Shown: positions 16,938 to 25,698, counted from the first letter of the stretch. The stretch is 64,000 nt of DNA from Streptomyces mayonensis (GCF_018982965.1 NZ_JACBYP010000023.1:19232-83231), one strand, 5' to 3'. Program-made: numbers and translations. Notes: generated by a model from the letters alone, not told the origin.

Positions 16938-17246
16938 ATGCTGACTTCAGTCGATCCTGACGTGATCCGGGTGCTGGGCGATCCGCTCCGCCTGAAGATC
17001 GTGACCCTGCTGGCGCGCGAAACGCTCTGCACGACGCACCTGGTCGAGGAGACCGGAGCCAAGCAGACCAACCTGTCCAACCACATGAAGGTGCTGCGCG
17101 AGGCCGGGATCGTGGAGACCGAGCCCTGCGGCCGCTTCACCTACTACAAGCTCAAGCCCGAGGTCCTGGCCGGCCTGTCCGAGCAGTTCGCGGAGCTTGC
17201 AGCCTCCGCCCGTACCGCCGCCGAGAACAAGAGGGCCTGCCCGTGA
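16938..17246 (+). CDS. arsR: ArsR-family metalloregulator
   Basis: A 102-residue winged-helix repressor: LGDPLRLKIVTLLARETLCT, then the recognition helix in KQTNLSNHMKVLREAGIVET and the wing FTYYKLKPEVL. A single Cys (ETLC) and a C-terminal Cys are candidate As(III) ligands, unlike the classic ELCVCDL site. It is divergent from arsC-trxB and overlaps the arsenite-exporter start by 4 bases, so it heads the export operon and probably controls both directions. Confidence 0.9.
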   Translation: MLTSVDPDVIRVLGDPLRLKIVTLLARETLCTTHLVEETGAKQTNLSNHMKVLREAGIVETEPCGRFTYYKLKPEVLAGLSEQFAELAASARTAAENKRACP

Positions 17247-18358
17247 CTTCCACCGAGCCCACCACCGCCGCCCCTCGTCCGGCTGGCGGCGGGGACGACT
17301 CGATCGTCAAGAAGCTCTCCACCCTCGACCGTTACCTCGCGGTGTGGATCCTGATCGCCATGGCCGTCGGTCTCGGTCTCGGACGCGTGATCCCTGGACT
17401 GAACGACGCGCTGGCGAAGGTGGAGATCGGCGGGATCTCCCTGCCGATCGCGCTCGGCCTGCTGGTCATGATGTACCCGGTCCTGGCGAAGGTCCGCTAC
17501 GACAAGCTGGACGCCGTCACCGGCGACCGGAAGCTGATGATCTCCTCCCTGGTCATCAACTGGATCCTCGGCCCCGCGGTCATGTTCGCGCTGGCGTGGA
17601 TCTTCCTGCCGGACCTGCCCGAGTACCGCACCGGGTTGATCATCGTCGGGCTGGCGCGCTGCATCGCCATGGTGATCATCTGGAACGACCTTGCCTGCGG
17701 CGACCGCGAAGCCGCCGCCGTGCTGGTGGCCCTCAACAGCGTCTTCCAGGTCATCGCGTTCGGCCTGCTCGGCTGGTTCTACCTCGACCTGCTGCCGGGC
17801 TGGCTCGGCTTGGGCGACGGCGAGCACCTGGACATCTCCATGAGGGAGATCGCGCTGAACGTGGTCATCTTCCTCGGCGTCCCGCTGCTGGCCGGCTTCC
17901 TGACCCGCCGCGTCGGTGAGAAGAGGATGGGCCGGGAGGGCTACGAACAGCGCTTCCTGCCGAAGATCGGCCCGTGGGCGCTGTACGGGCTGCTGTTCAC
18001 GATCGTCATCCTCTTCGCCCTGCAGGGCAAGACCATCACCTCCCAGCCTCTGGACGTTGCCCGCATCGCGCTGCCGCTGCTGGTCTACTTCGCGGTCATG
18101 TTCTTCGGCACCTTCCTCCTCGGCAAGGGCCTGGGTCTGGCCTACGACCGCACTACGACCCTGGCGTTCACGGCGGCGGGCAACAACTTCGAGCTGGCCA
18201 TCGCGGTCGCCATCGCGACCTTCGGTGTCACCTCCGGCCAGGCCCTCTCGGGCGTGGTCGGCCCGCTCATCGAGGTCCCGGTCCTGATCGGCCTGGTCTA
18301 TGTCGCGCTCGCCTGGCGACGGAAGTTCGCCGCCGACGCGGTGACGACGGCGCCGTGA
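17243..18358 (+). CDS. acr3: arsenite exporter, ACR3 family
   Basis: A 371-residue membrane protein with ten helices. The ACR3 signatures are GLARCIAMVIIWNDLACGDR, with the essential Cys, and FTAAGNNFELAIAVAIATFG. GTG 17243 overlaps the arsR stop. It exports As(III) driven by the proton gradient. Its place in the arsR-acr3-flavoprotein series, opposite arsC-trxB, gives a complete reduce-and-export route. Confidence 0.94.
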   Translation: MTSTEPTTAAPRPAGGGDDSIVKKLSTLDRYLAVWILIAMAVGLGLGRVIPGLNDALAKVEIGGISLPIALGLLVMMYPVLAKVRYDKLDAVTGDRKLMISSLVINWILGPAVMFALAWIFLPDLPEYRTGLIIVGLARCIAMVIIWNDLACGDREAAAVLVALNSVFQVIAFGLLGWFYLDLLPGWLGLGDGEHLDISMREIALNVVIFLGVPLLAGFLTRRVGEKRMGREGYEQRFLPKIGPWALYGLLFTIVILFALQGKTITSQPLDVARIALPLLVYFAVMFFGTFLLGKGLGLAYDRTTTLAFTAAGNNFELAIAVAIATFGVTSGQALSGVVGPLIEVPVLIGLVYVALAWRRKFAADAVTTAP

Positions 18359-19419
18359 CGCAGCGCACGGATGTGGTGGTGGTCGGCGGAGGCCAGGCAG
18401 GGCTCGCCGCCGGCTACCACCTGCGCCGCCAGGGTCTCGACTTCGTGATCCTGGACGCTGATCCGGCGCCGGGCGGGGCCTGGCAGCACATGTGGGACTC
18501 GCTGCACCTGTTCTCCCCGGCCCAGCACTCCTCGCTGCCCGGACGGCTCATGCCCGCCCAGCCCGGAGAGACCTATCCGGATGCCGGGCACGTGGTGGAC
18601 TACCTCACCGACTACGAGAAGCGCTACGACCTGCCCGTCCAGCACGGCACCCGCGTGGACGCCGTACGGCCCGACGGCGACCACCTCCTGGTCGAGGCGG
18701 ACACCGGCACCTGGCGGCCCCGCGCGGTCGTCAGCGCCACCGGCACCTGGTCGCGGCCCTTCCTCCCCACCGTCCCCGGCCGCGAAGTGTTCACCGGACG
18801 GCATCTGCACACGGTCAGCTATCGCTCCCCGGCCGACTTCGCCGGGCAGCGCGTTGTCGTGGTCGGCGGCGGGAACTCCGGCGCCCAGATCGCCGCCGAC
18901 CTCGCCCTGGACGGCCGCGTCGAGGTGACGTGGGTGACCCAGCGCCCGCCGCGCTTCCTGCCGGACGACATCGACGGGCGTGCCCTGTTCGACGTCGCCA
19001 CCGCACGCCGCCGCGCCCTCGAGGAAGGCCGTAGCGACACCGGCGGGGTGGCCTCGCTCGGCGACATCGTGGCCGTACCGCCCGTCCGTTCCGCCCGCGG
19101 CGCCGGACTCCTGAGCGTCAGGCCGATGTTCGCCCGGCTCACCGCCGACGGGGTCCGGTGGGACGACGGCAGCCACAGCGGTGCTGATGCGGTTGTCTGG
19201 TGTACCGGCTTTCGCCCGGCCTTGGCCCATCTCGCCCCCCTGACCCTGCGTGGCCCGCGCGGGCACATTCCTACCGCCGGCACGCGCGCCCTCGGCGAGC
19301 CGCGTCTGCACCTGCTCGGCTACGGCGACTGGACCGGCCCGGCCTCCGCCACCCTGATCGGCGTGGGCCGCCCTGCTCGCGAGGCCGTCCAGCAGATCGC
19401 GCGTCAGCTGAGCACCTGA
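18355..19419 (+). CDS. ArsO-like FAD/NADPH monooxygenase
   Basis: A 354-residue flavoprotein. GTG 18355 overlaps the exporter stop. The FAD motif is VVVVGGGQAGLAAGYHLRRQ, the monooxygenase-type signature region is LFSPAQHSSLPGRLMP, the NADPH motif is VVVVGGGNSGAQIAADLALD, and the ATG-type motif is VVWCTGFRP. It belongs to the ArsO group found in many ars operons. Its exact reaction is not settled; oxidation or sensing of arsenic species has been proposed. A second relative is at 20858-21904. Confidence 0.85.
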   Translation: MTQRTDVVVVGGGQAGLAAGYHLRRQGLDFVILDADPAPGGAWQHMWDSLHLFSPAQHSSLPGRLMPAQPGETYPDAGHVVDYLTDYEKRYDLPVQHGTRVDAVRPDGDHLLVEADTGTWRPRAVVSATGTWSRPFLPTVPGREVFTGRHLHTVSYRSPADFAGQRVVVVGGGNSGAQIAADLALDGRVEVTWVTQRPPRFLPDDIDGRALFDVATARRRALEEGRSDTGGVASLGDIVAVPPVRSARGAGLLSVRPMFARLTADGVRWDDGSHSGADAVVWCTGFRPALAHLAPLTLRGPRGHIPTAGTRALGEPRLHLLGYGDWTGPASATLIGVGRPAREAVQQIARQLST

Positions 19420-19527
19420 CCTCGCGGTCCGGTCTGCACGGCTAGCAGAGACCATCTGCTGGGCTTGCTGTCGCACCCAGCGGGGTGGTGGTAAATCCGC
19501 CGCGCCAGCCGGGTCACGCGGCGTCTA

Positions 19528-20874
19528 ATGGGCGCCATGACCGACCCGACTTCCTCTCCCTCTCAGCTGTGGCGCTACGTCCAGGACGACGACCCCAGCG
19601 CGTTCACCCTCATTGTGGAGACTCCCAACGGGCCCTACGTGCGGCGGATACCTCCGGCCCTGCCCCTGCCGTCCGGCGTCGACCATGGCTCCGGCGCCGA
19701 GGCCGCCGCCCACACCGCCGCAGCCACGTGGGGCATGCCCGACTTCGTCTTCCAGCAGGCTGATCACGCCACCAAGGGGTCGGGGCGCCGGGAGCTGGGC
19801 GACCGGTTGCTGCTGGCCGGCAGGCGAGGCGCGGTGGTCCAGGTCAAGGCACGCACGATCAAGCCCAAACCGGATCCCCAGGAGGTCGCCTGGATCCAGA
19901 AGGTGGCGGCCAAGGCGATGAGCCAGGCCAAGGGCACCGTGCGGCAACTGCGCATGCTGCCCGCCGACATGGTCAACGGACGGGCCCGGACGCTGCAGGT
20001 CGACGGCAACGCCTACGAATGGGTCGCGGTGTTCCTGCTGGATCACCCCCAGGTCCCGCAGGGCGCCCAGGCCACCTGGGAGCCGATCGGGATGCCTGCC
20101 ATCGCGCTGACCCGCCGCGACTGGGACTTCCTGTTCGACCAGCTGCGCTCCACCACCGCAGTGCTCGACTACCTCTTCCGTGCAGCTGCCGAAGAGCCCG
20201 TGCCGCTGGGTGAGGAGCCGGTCCGTTTCTACGAGCTGGCCGCCGCGGATGCCGCCGCGCCGCCCAAGGACATCGACACCGAGCTGGTCGGTCCGGGTGG
20301 CACGCTGTTCTCCACACCGCGGCTGCCGCAGGCGCCGGCCGGCTCGGACGGCACCCACGCCCACCTCATGATCCGCATCATGCTCGAAGACGTGGCCACC
20401 AGCCTCCTGCGCGACTCGGTGGCCGAGGGCGACCGCTTCACGGTGCTGTCCGACTTCGACCGGCTGCCGGTGCCGGCCCGGGCCGAGTGGGGTCACCTGC
20501 TGCTGGACATGCTCCGTGACGTGCCAGAAGTGCCCGAGGAACACTGCAAGTGGCGCTTCCGGCGCCTGCTCGAAGAGGACGGCACCCGGCAGCTCATCGT
20601 GGGCGCGGCCACCCGCTTCGACCCCATCATCGAGGCCGCCTTCTCCGCGTACGTGCAGCTGCGCCACCACGAGGTCACCGCGCGTACCGGCCGGGCCGAG
20701 GAATCCTCCACGCTCGGAGTCCTGCTCACTCCGCGCCGCGACGGGGTGCGGCCATGGGACACCAGCGCGGTGCGTGTCCACGGCGACCTGGACCTGTCCG
20801 AGGAAGAGATCCAGGTCTACAGCGAGGAGTGGAACCGCGCGACCGAGAGCTCTGACGTCAGCGTGAGCGGCTGA
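19528..20874 (+). CDS. PD-(D/E)XK-like nuclease-fold protein in the ars island
   Basis: A 448-residue soluble protein from ATG 19528 (or 19537). The N-terminal ~110 residues contain FVFQQADHATKGSGRRELGD followed by RLLLAGRRGAVVQVKAR. This E89-L-G-D92 ... Q105-V-K107 spacing is that of the PD-(D/E)XK core (D, then Q/E-x-K after a β-strand). The C-terminal ~300 residues are not recognised. It is not an arsenic gene by sequence. It might be cargo with a defence or DNA-processing role, or serve element maintenance (inference). Its end overlaps the convergent flavoprotein gene by 17 bases. Confidence 0.6.
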   Translation: MGAMTDPTSSPSQLWRYVQDDDPSAFTLIVETPNGPYVRRIPPALPLPSGVDHGSGAEAAAHTAAATWGMPDFVFQQADHATKGSGRRELGDRLLLAGRRGAVVQVKARTIKPKPDPQEVAWIQKVAAKAMSQAKGTVRQLRMLPADMVNGRARTLQVDGNAYEWVAVFLLDHPQVPQGAQATWEPIGMPAIALTRRDWDFLFDQLRSTTAVLDYLFRAAAEEPVPLGEEPVRFYELAAADAAAPPKDIDTELVGPGGTLFSTPRLPQAPAGSDGTHAHLMIRIMLEDVATSLLRDSVAEGDRFTVLSDFDRLPVPARAEWGHLLLDMLRDVPEVPEEHCKWRFRRLLEEDGTRQLIVGAATRFDPIIEAAFSAYVQLRHHEVTARTGRAEESSTLGVLLTPRRDGVRPWDTSAVRVHGDLDLSEEEIQVYSEEWNRATESSDVSVSG

Positions 20875-21904
20875 GCCGGGTCAGGACGTGCGCGGCGTCG
20901 CGGCCGACACCGCGCAGGGTGTTGGAGGAGAAGCTGCGCTGGAACTCGATGCCGACGAAACCGAGCCCGGGAACGGTGGCGATGCCGCCGCGGTGCCGGG
21001 GCCTTCCGTCGGCGTCCAGGGCGCCGCTGTCGTTCAGGTAGGGGTGGGTGAGGCGGTAGCCAGTGGCCCAGATGACGGCGTCGACCGGTTCCTTGGCGCC
21101 GTCGGCCCATACGGCACCGTCCGGGGTGAGGCGGGTGAACATCTCGCGCCGTTCGACGCCGTGGGTGTCCAGAGCCGTGCGGTAGTGGCCGTCGTCGAGG
21201 ACGGACACCGGCATCTTCTCCAGCAGCCGGCTCAGCGGGGCGGTGTCGAAGCGGGTGTGCTTGAACCACCAGTGGACGTCCCGGCCCAGCGGTCGCTGCT
21301 TCATCCAGCCGATCGGCCGGCGGCTGGCCAGCGTCGTCTCGGTGACCGTGCCGAGTTCGGCGGCGATCTGCACCGCGGAGTTGCCGCCGCCCACGACCAC
21401 GACCCGTCGGCCGGTGAAGGGTTCGGGGCTGCGGTAGTCGGCGGCGTGCAGCGACTGCCCGGCGAACTCCTCGCTTCCGGGCACGTCCGGCGTGTACGGG
21501 CTGCGGAAGGCGCCGGACGCGGCCACGACCGCACGCGCCGTGAACTCGGCACCGTCCTGTGTGCGCACCGCCCAGGCGCCGTCGCGGGGCAGCACCGAGG
21601 TGACCGTGGTGGAGGTGCGGATGTCGGCGTCGAGCCGGCGGGCGTAGGCACGCAGGTAGTCGACCACCTCGTCCCTGGTCGGGTAGCGGTCGCCGTCGCC
21701 GGGGAAGCGCATGCCGGGCAGCGAGGAGTACCGGGCGGGGGAGAACAGGGTGAGGCTGTCGTAGTAGCGCGGCCAGGATCCGCCGGTCTGCTCGGCGGCG
21801 TCCAGGACCAGGGTGCGGGCGAAGCCATGGCGCGGGGCGAGGGCGGCGGTGGCCAGACCGGACTGGCCGGCGCCGATGACGATGAGGTCGGCGTGGTGCT
21901 CCAT
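20858..21904 (-). CDS. flavin-containing monooxygenase, ArsO-like
   Basis: A 348-residue FAD/NADPH protein. ATG 21904 follows AGGAGAAGG. The FAD motif is LIVIGAGQSGLATAALAPRH, the middle motif is LFSPARYSSLPGMRFPGDGD, the NADPH motif is VVVVGGGNSAVQIAAELGTV, and AVIWATGYRLTHPYL follows. It is a paralogue of 18355-19419. It is divergently transcribed from the ArsR gene at 21951, which probably regulates it. Confidence 0.87.
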   Translation of the reverse strand: MEHHADLIVIGAGQSGLATAALAPRHGFARTLVLDAAEQTGGSWPRYYDSLTLFSPARYSSLPGMRFPGDGDRYPTRDEVVDYLRAYARRLDADIRTSTTVTSVLPRDGAWAVRTQDGAEFTARAVVAASGAFRSPYTPDVPGSEEFAGQSLHAADYRSPEPFTGRRVVVVGGGNSAVQIAAELGTVTETTLASRRPIGWMKQRPLGRDVHWWFKHTRFDTAPLSRLLEKMPVSVLDDGHYRTALDTHGVERREMFTRLTPDGAVWADGAKEPVDAVIWATGYRLTHPYLNDSGALDADGRPRHRGGIATVPGLGFVGIEFQRSFSSNTLRGVGRDAAHVLTRLSRSR

Positions 21905-21931
21905 GAGAACCTTCTCCTGTAAATGTCGTTG

Positions 21932-21949
21932 TTTCGGGAAGTGACGAAA
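21932..21949. promoter_or_regulatory. short inverted repeat in divergent ArsR promoter
   Basis: TTTCG (21932-21936) and CGAAA (21945-21949) flank GGAAGTGA, immediately before the ATG at 21951. In the 46-base divergent gap this is the best operator candidate for the adjacent ArsR-type protein. It also leaves that gene without a normal ribosome-binding site. Confidence 0.35.
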
Positions 21950-21950
21950 T

Positions 21951-22295
21951 ATGAGCCAGGGAGAAGCAGAGGCGGCGAACGGTGAGGCGGGCGAGGGGGT
22001 CGACCCGGCGACGGCCGACTTCCTCAAGGCCCTGGCGAGCGAGACCCGCCAGCTGGTCATGCAGCAGTTCGCGGGCGGTCGCGAGCTGACCGTCGGGGAG
22101 ATCGCCGAGCGATGCGGCCTCAAGTCCTCGACCGCGTCCGAGCATCTGAGCCTGCTGCGCCGCGGCGGCCTGGTTCTCTCCCGCAAGGAGGGCAAGCAGG
22201 TTTTCTACCGCGCCGACGGCGCCACGATGGCGAGCCGCATGGACGCGCTCAAGGAGTACCTGCTGCGCTGCTGCCCACCCGGATGCGGCGACTGA
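21951..22295 (+). CDS. ArsR-type regulator with C-terminal Cys cluster
   Basis: A 114-residue winged-helix protein: FLKALASETRQLVMQQFAGG, recognition helix SSTASEHLSLLRRGGLVLSR, wing KQVFYRAD. It ends with LLRCCPPGCGD, three cysteines that could bind As(III). Just upstream of ATG 21951 is an inverted repeat and no Shine-Dalgarno sequence, so translation may be leaderless or start lower down. Divergent to the flavoprotein at 20858-21904. Confidence 0.85.
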   Translation: MSQGEAEAANGEAGEGVDPATADFLKALASETRQLVMQQFAGGRELTVGEIAERCGLKSSTASEHLSLLRRGGLVLSRKEGKQVFYRADGATMASRMDALKEYLLRCCPPGCGD

Positions 22296-22320
22296 CAGCC
22301 CGCCCGCCTCGGGGCAGCCG

Positions 22321-22686
22321 TCAGCTACGCAGATCGAGCATGGCGGACATGGCCGCCACCACGGACGGGGCGACCTGGTAGTAGACCCAGGTGCCGCGCC
22401 GCTCCGAGGTCAGCAGGCCGGCCTCGCGCAGCTTCTTCAGATGGTGTGAGACGGTCGGCTGGGAGACGCCGACGTCGGCGATGTCGCACACGCATGCCTC
22501 CCCGCCCGGATGCGAGGCGACCTTGGAGAACAGCCGCAGACGCACGGGATCCGACAGCGCCTTGAACATCGCCGCCATCTTCTGCGCATCCGCCGTGGAC
22601 AGCTCCCCGGCCGTGATCGGCGGGCAGCACGGCACCACGTCGCCGTCCTGCAGAACGGGCAACTCCACAACCTCTGGATTCGACAT
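22321..22686 (-). CDS. arsR: ArsR-family regulator with ACVCDI metal site
   Basis: A 121-residue ArsR. ATG 22686 is chosen over an upstream in-frame start because it leaves the operator outside the gene. It has FKALSDPVRLRLFSKVASHP, then the classic α3 metal site GGEACVCDIADVGVSQPTVS and HHLKKLREAGLL. An extra CC pair near the N-terminus (VVPCCPP) could be a further ligand. It is divergent from the small protein / flavoprotein / MFS operon at 22761-25610, which it probably controls. Confidence 0.9.
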   Translation of the reverse strand: MSNPEVVELPVLQDGDVVPCCPPITAGELSTADAQKMAAMFKALSDPVRLRLFSKVASHPGGEACVCDIADVGVSQPTVSHHLKKLREAGLLTSERRGTWVYYQVAPSVVAAMSAMLDLRS

Positions 22687-22699
22687 GTGTCTATGTTGA

Positions 22700-22717
22700 C
22701 ACTCGTCGATACGAGTG
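22700..22717. promoter_or_regulatory. perfect palindromic operator candidate
   Basis: CACTCGTCGATACGAGTG: 7-bp perfect arms around CGAT, 13 bases upstream of the minus-strand ArsR start and 44 bases upstream of the plus-strand operon start. A typical place for an ArsR operator controlling both. Confidence 0.6.
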
Positions 22718-22760
22718 GCAAGCTCCGAGGTATCGACAGGCATCGAAACAAGGAGTCGTC

Positions 22761-22931
22761 GTGACCACCGCCCTCCGTACCGTGCTTTCGGTGGCCCGGG
22801 CCCGCCGCACCGCCCGCCACCTGGCCGGCGTCAGCTTCTGCGACAGCTGCGCCCAGGTCAGCGACAGAGCCACCCGAGCGGCAGAACACCGCCAACACCA
22901 CCAGCTGACCGCCCTCACCCACGCGCGCTGA
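22761..22931 (+). CDS. small FCDSC protein of the ars operon
   Basis: A 56-residue protein from GTG 22761, which follows AAGGAG. It starts MTTALRTVLSVARARRTARH and contains FCDSCAQVSDRATRAAEHRQ, a Cys-x-x-Cys motif between two helical Arg/Ala-rich segments. It heads the operon with the Cys-tailed flavoprotein and MFS permease, right next to an ArsR operator. The Cys pair suggests metal(loid) binding or redox. Function unknown. Confidence 0.6.
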   Translation: MTTALRTVLSVARARRTARHLAGVSFCDSCAQVSDRATRAAEHRQHHQLTALTHAR

Positions 22932-22962
22932 CCCCCTTCGCCCCTCAAGGAGACCGAGCATC

Positions 22963-24357
22963 ATGAGCACCCAGCAGCTCCCCGTCGTCGTCATCGGAGC
23001 CGGCCCCACGGGCCTGGCCGCTGCCGCCCACCTCGTCGAGCGCGGCATCGAGCCTCTGGTCCTGGAAGCGGGACCAGCCGCCGCCTCCGCGGTGCGCGAG
23101 TGGAGCCACGTGCGCCTGTTCTCCACCTGGGGCGAGGTCGTCGACCCGGCCGCCGAGAAGCTCCTCGCCCCCACCGGCTGGATGCGACCCGACCCGGCCG
23201 CCTACCCCTCCGGAGGCGACTGGGCCGACCTCTACCTGCAGCCGCTCGCCGACGTCCTCGGCGACCGCGTCCGCGCCGGTGCGACTGTCACCGGTGTCTC
23301 CCGGGCAGGCCGGGACCGCATCGTCGACGCCGACCGGGAGCAGCAGCCGTTCGTCGTGCACATCACCTACGCCGACGGCCGTGAGGAGCGCGCCTTCGCC
23401 CGCGCGGTCATCGATGCCTCCGGCACCTGGGTCACGCCGTCCCCGGTCGGCGGCAGCGGCCTGCCCGCCCTCGGCGAGAAGGCCGCCGCGGACCGGATCG
23501 CCTACCGCGTCCCGGACCTGAAGGACCCCGCCGTCCGCGCCCGGTACGCGGGCAAGCGCACCGCCGTCATCGGCTCCGGTGCCTCCGCCTTCACCGCGCT
23601 CGCCTACCTGGCCGACCTCGCCAAGTCCGACGGCGGTGAGGGCACGAAGGGGGTGTGGATCCTGCGCCGGGGCATCTCGGGTTCCACCTTCGGTGGCGGC
23701 GAGGCTGACCAGCTCCCGGCGCGTGGCGCGCTCGGGTTGGCGGCGAAGGCCGCCGTCGACGAAGGCCACGCGGACGCGGTCACGGGCTTTCGTACCGAGG
23801 CGATCGAGCGCGACGCCAACGACCGCCTGGTCCTGGCCGGCGAGGACGGACGCCGCCTGGACCCGGTCGACGAGGTCATCGTCCTGACCGGCTTCCGCCC
23901 CGACCTGTCCTTCCTCGACGAGCTGCGCCTGGGCCTCGACGAACGCCTCCAGGCGCCCGTCGAACTGGCTCCGCTGATCGACCCCAACCAGCACTCCTGC
24001 GGCACCGTCTACCCGCACGGCCACCGCGAGCTCTCCCACCCCGAGCAGGGCGTCTACCTGGTCGGCATGAAGTCCTACGGCCGCGCCCCAACATTCCTCG
24101 CCATGACCGGATACGAGCAGGTCCGCTCCGTCGCCGCCGCAATCGCCGGCGACCTCGCCTCCGCCGACCGCGTCGAACTCACCCTCCCGGAGACCGGAGT
24201 CTGCGGCGGCGCCGGCCTCTTCGACGCCCCCGACGCCCAGGAAGCCGACGGCGGCGGCTGCTGCGCGCCCGCGCCGCAGCTCGTCCAGCTCGGCGCCCCC
24301 GCCACGGTCGGGGCCGCTTCCGAGCAGGCCCCGGCAGGCGGCTGCTGCGGCTCGTGA
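22963..24357 (+). CDS. NAD(P)/FAD oxidoreductase with Cys-pair tail
   Basis: A 464-residue flavoprotein. ATG 22963 follows AAGGAG. FAD motif VVVIGAGPTGLAAAAHLVER; second dinucleotide motif RTAVIGSGASAFTALAYLAD; EVIVLTGFRPDLSFL. The C-terminal ~55 residues are not part of the flavoprotein fold and carry GVCGGAGLF, then DGGGCCAPAPQL, and the extreme terminus PAGGCCGS: five cysteines, two of them CC pairs. These could pass electrons or bind As(III). Next in the operon is an MFS permease whose start overlaps its stop. Likely a detoxification enzyme for arsenicals (inference). Confidence 0.85.
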   Translation: MSTQQLPVVVIGAGPTGLAAAAHLVERGIEPLVLEAGPAAASAVREWSHVRLFSTWGEVVDPAAEKLLAPTGWMRPDPAAYPSGGDWADLYLQPLADVLGDRVRAGATVTGVSRAGRDRIVDADREQQPFVVHITYADGREERAFARAVIDASGTWVTPSPVGGSGLPALGEKAAADRIAYRVPDLKDPAVRARYAGKRTAVIGSGASAFTALAYLADLAKSDGGEGTKGVWILRRGISGSTFGGGEADQLPARGALGLAAKAAVDEGHADAVTGFRTEAIERDANDRLVLAGEDGRRLDPVDEVIVLTGFRPDLSFLDELRLGLDERLQAPVELAPLIDPNQHSCGTVYPHGHRELSHPEQGVYLVGMKSYGRAPTFLAMTGYEQVRSVAAAIAGDLASADRVELTLPETGVCGGAGLFDAPDAQEADGGGCCAPAPQLVQLGAPATVGAASEQAPAGGCCGS

Positions 24358-25610
24358 CCGACCTGAACACCCGCGACGGCGGGGTCGCGACCGGAACAGG
24401 AGACCGGTCGCGACCCCGCGCCGCCCTGCCAGCCCTCTGCGCCACGCAGATCACCAGCTGGGGCATCGTCTACTACGCATTCCCCGTCCTCAACCCCCAG
24501 ATCACCGCCGCGACCGGCTGGCCGACCGGAGCGACCACCGCGGCGTTCTCCCTCGCTCTCGTCGTCTCCGCCCTCGCCGGAATCCGCGTCGGGCGCATCC
24601 TCGACCGGCGCGGCCCCTGCACCGTCATGACCCTCGGCTCCGTGCTCGGCGTGGTCAGCCTGCTAATCGTGGCCGCAGCCCCCAACGTCCTGGTCTTCAT
24701 CGCCGGTTGGACGCTGGCCGGACTCGCGATGGCGACCACCTTCTACCAGCCCGCGTTCGCCGCCCTCACCCGCTGGTGGGCACCCGACCACGTGCGCGCC
24801 CTGACCGTCGTCACCCTCGCCGGCGGGCTTGCGTCCACCGTCTTCGCGCCCCTGACCGCAGCTCTCGCCGACCATCTGTCCTGGCGCCACACCTACCTCG
24901 TACTCGCCGGCATCCTCGCCGCCGTCACCATCCCCGCCCACGCCCTGGCCCTGCGCGCACCCTGGCCCGACGCCCCAACGAGCCCCGCACACGGGTCCCC
25001 AGGCGCTGCCGAGATCGGACGCAGCCGACCGTTCCTCCTGCTCGCCGCCGCCTTCACTCTGTCCGGCTTCGCGATGTACGCCGTCGTCATCGCCCTCGTC
25101 CCGCTCCTCCTAGAACGCGGGTACACCACCAGCCAAGCGGCCTGGGCCCTCGGCATCGGCGGCGCTGGGCAGACCCTCGGCCGCACCCTGTACGCCACCC
25201 TCGCGCATCGCACCGCCGCAACAGCCCGCACAACGATCCTGATCGCGCTCGGCGCACTGACCACCGCCGCATTCGCCGCCGTCCCCGGCCCGTACGCCCT
25301 ACTCATCGCCGTCTCAGTCGTTGCCGGCATGGTCCGCGGCAACCTCACCCTCCTCCAAGCCACCGCCATCACCGACCGATGGGGCACCACCCACTACGGC
25401 CGCCTCTCCGGACTCCTGGCGGCACCGGCAACCACCGCGGCAGCCCTTGCGCCATTCGCCGGCGCCGCATTGGCCGTGTCCCTAGGCGGCTACGGACCGC
25501 TCTTCATCCTCCTGGCCACCGTCTCCGTGGCCGCCGCACTCATCGCACCGTGGACCGCCGATGCGTCCAACCGCTCTGACTGCCGAGTCATCCCTGTCAA
25601 GCACAGATGA
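24354..25610 (+). CDS. MFS permease of the arsenic operon
   Basis: A 418-residue, 12-helix major facilitator. GTG 24354 overlaps the flavoprotein stop. MFS motif A is RVGRILDRRGP. The N-terminal cytosolic region is hydrophilic. It is distinct from ACR3 and, from its coupling to the Cys-tailed flavoprotein, may export the product of that enzyme, for example an organic or thiolated arsenical (inference). Its stop is ~90 bases from the point where ligase coding resumes, so it is the last gene of the island. Confidence 0.85.
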   Translation: MTDLNTRDGGVATGTGDRSRPRAALPALCATQITSWGIVYYAFPVLNPQITAATGWPTGATTAAFSLALVVSALAGIRVGRILDRRGPCTVMTLGSVLGVVSLLIVAAAPNVLVFIAGWTLAGLAMATTFYQPAFAALTRWWAPDHVRALTVVTLAGGLASTVFAPLTAALADHLSWRHTYLVLAGILAAVTIPAHALALRAPWPDAPTSPAHGSPGAAEIGRSRPFLLLAAAFTLSGFAMYAVVIALVPLLLERGYTTSQAAWALGIGGAGQTLGRTLYATLAHRTAATARTTILIALGALTTAAFAAVPGPYALLIAVSVVAGMVRGNLTLLQATAITDRWGTTHYGRLSGLLAAPATTAAALAPFAGAALAVSLGGYGPLFILLATVSVAAALIAPWTADASNRSDCRVIPVKHR

Positions 25611-25698
25611 ACCCGCCTTGGTGCCCGGCCTCAACTGGGTAATGCCGCGCGGGTTCAGCGATCGCATCCTCCAGGAATCCACGAACCCGTCTGCCTCC

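Larger units (their letters stand above)
11738..25698. mobile_element. ~14-kb recombinase-bearing arsenic-resistance island inserted in a ligase gene
   Basis: The ends are inferred from where ligase coding stops and resumes. The first ~3.5 kb holds a complete tyrosine recombinase, a small HTH protein and a zinc-finger recombinase-like protein. The rest is an arsenic-resistance gene set plus one nuclease-motif protein. I see no clear long terminal inverted repeat or target duplication, as in Tn554-like elements that move by tyrosine recombinases. Exact ends are uncertain by some tens of bases. Confidence 0.75.
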
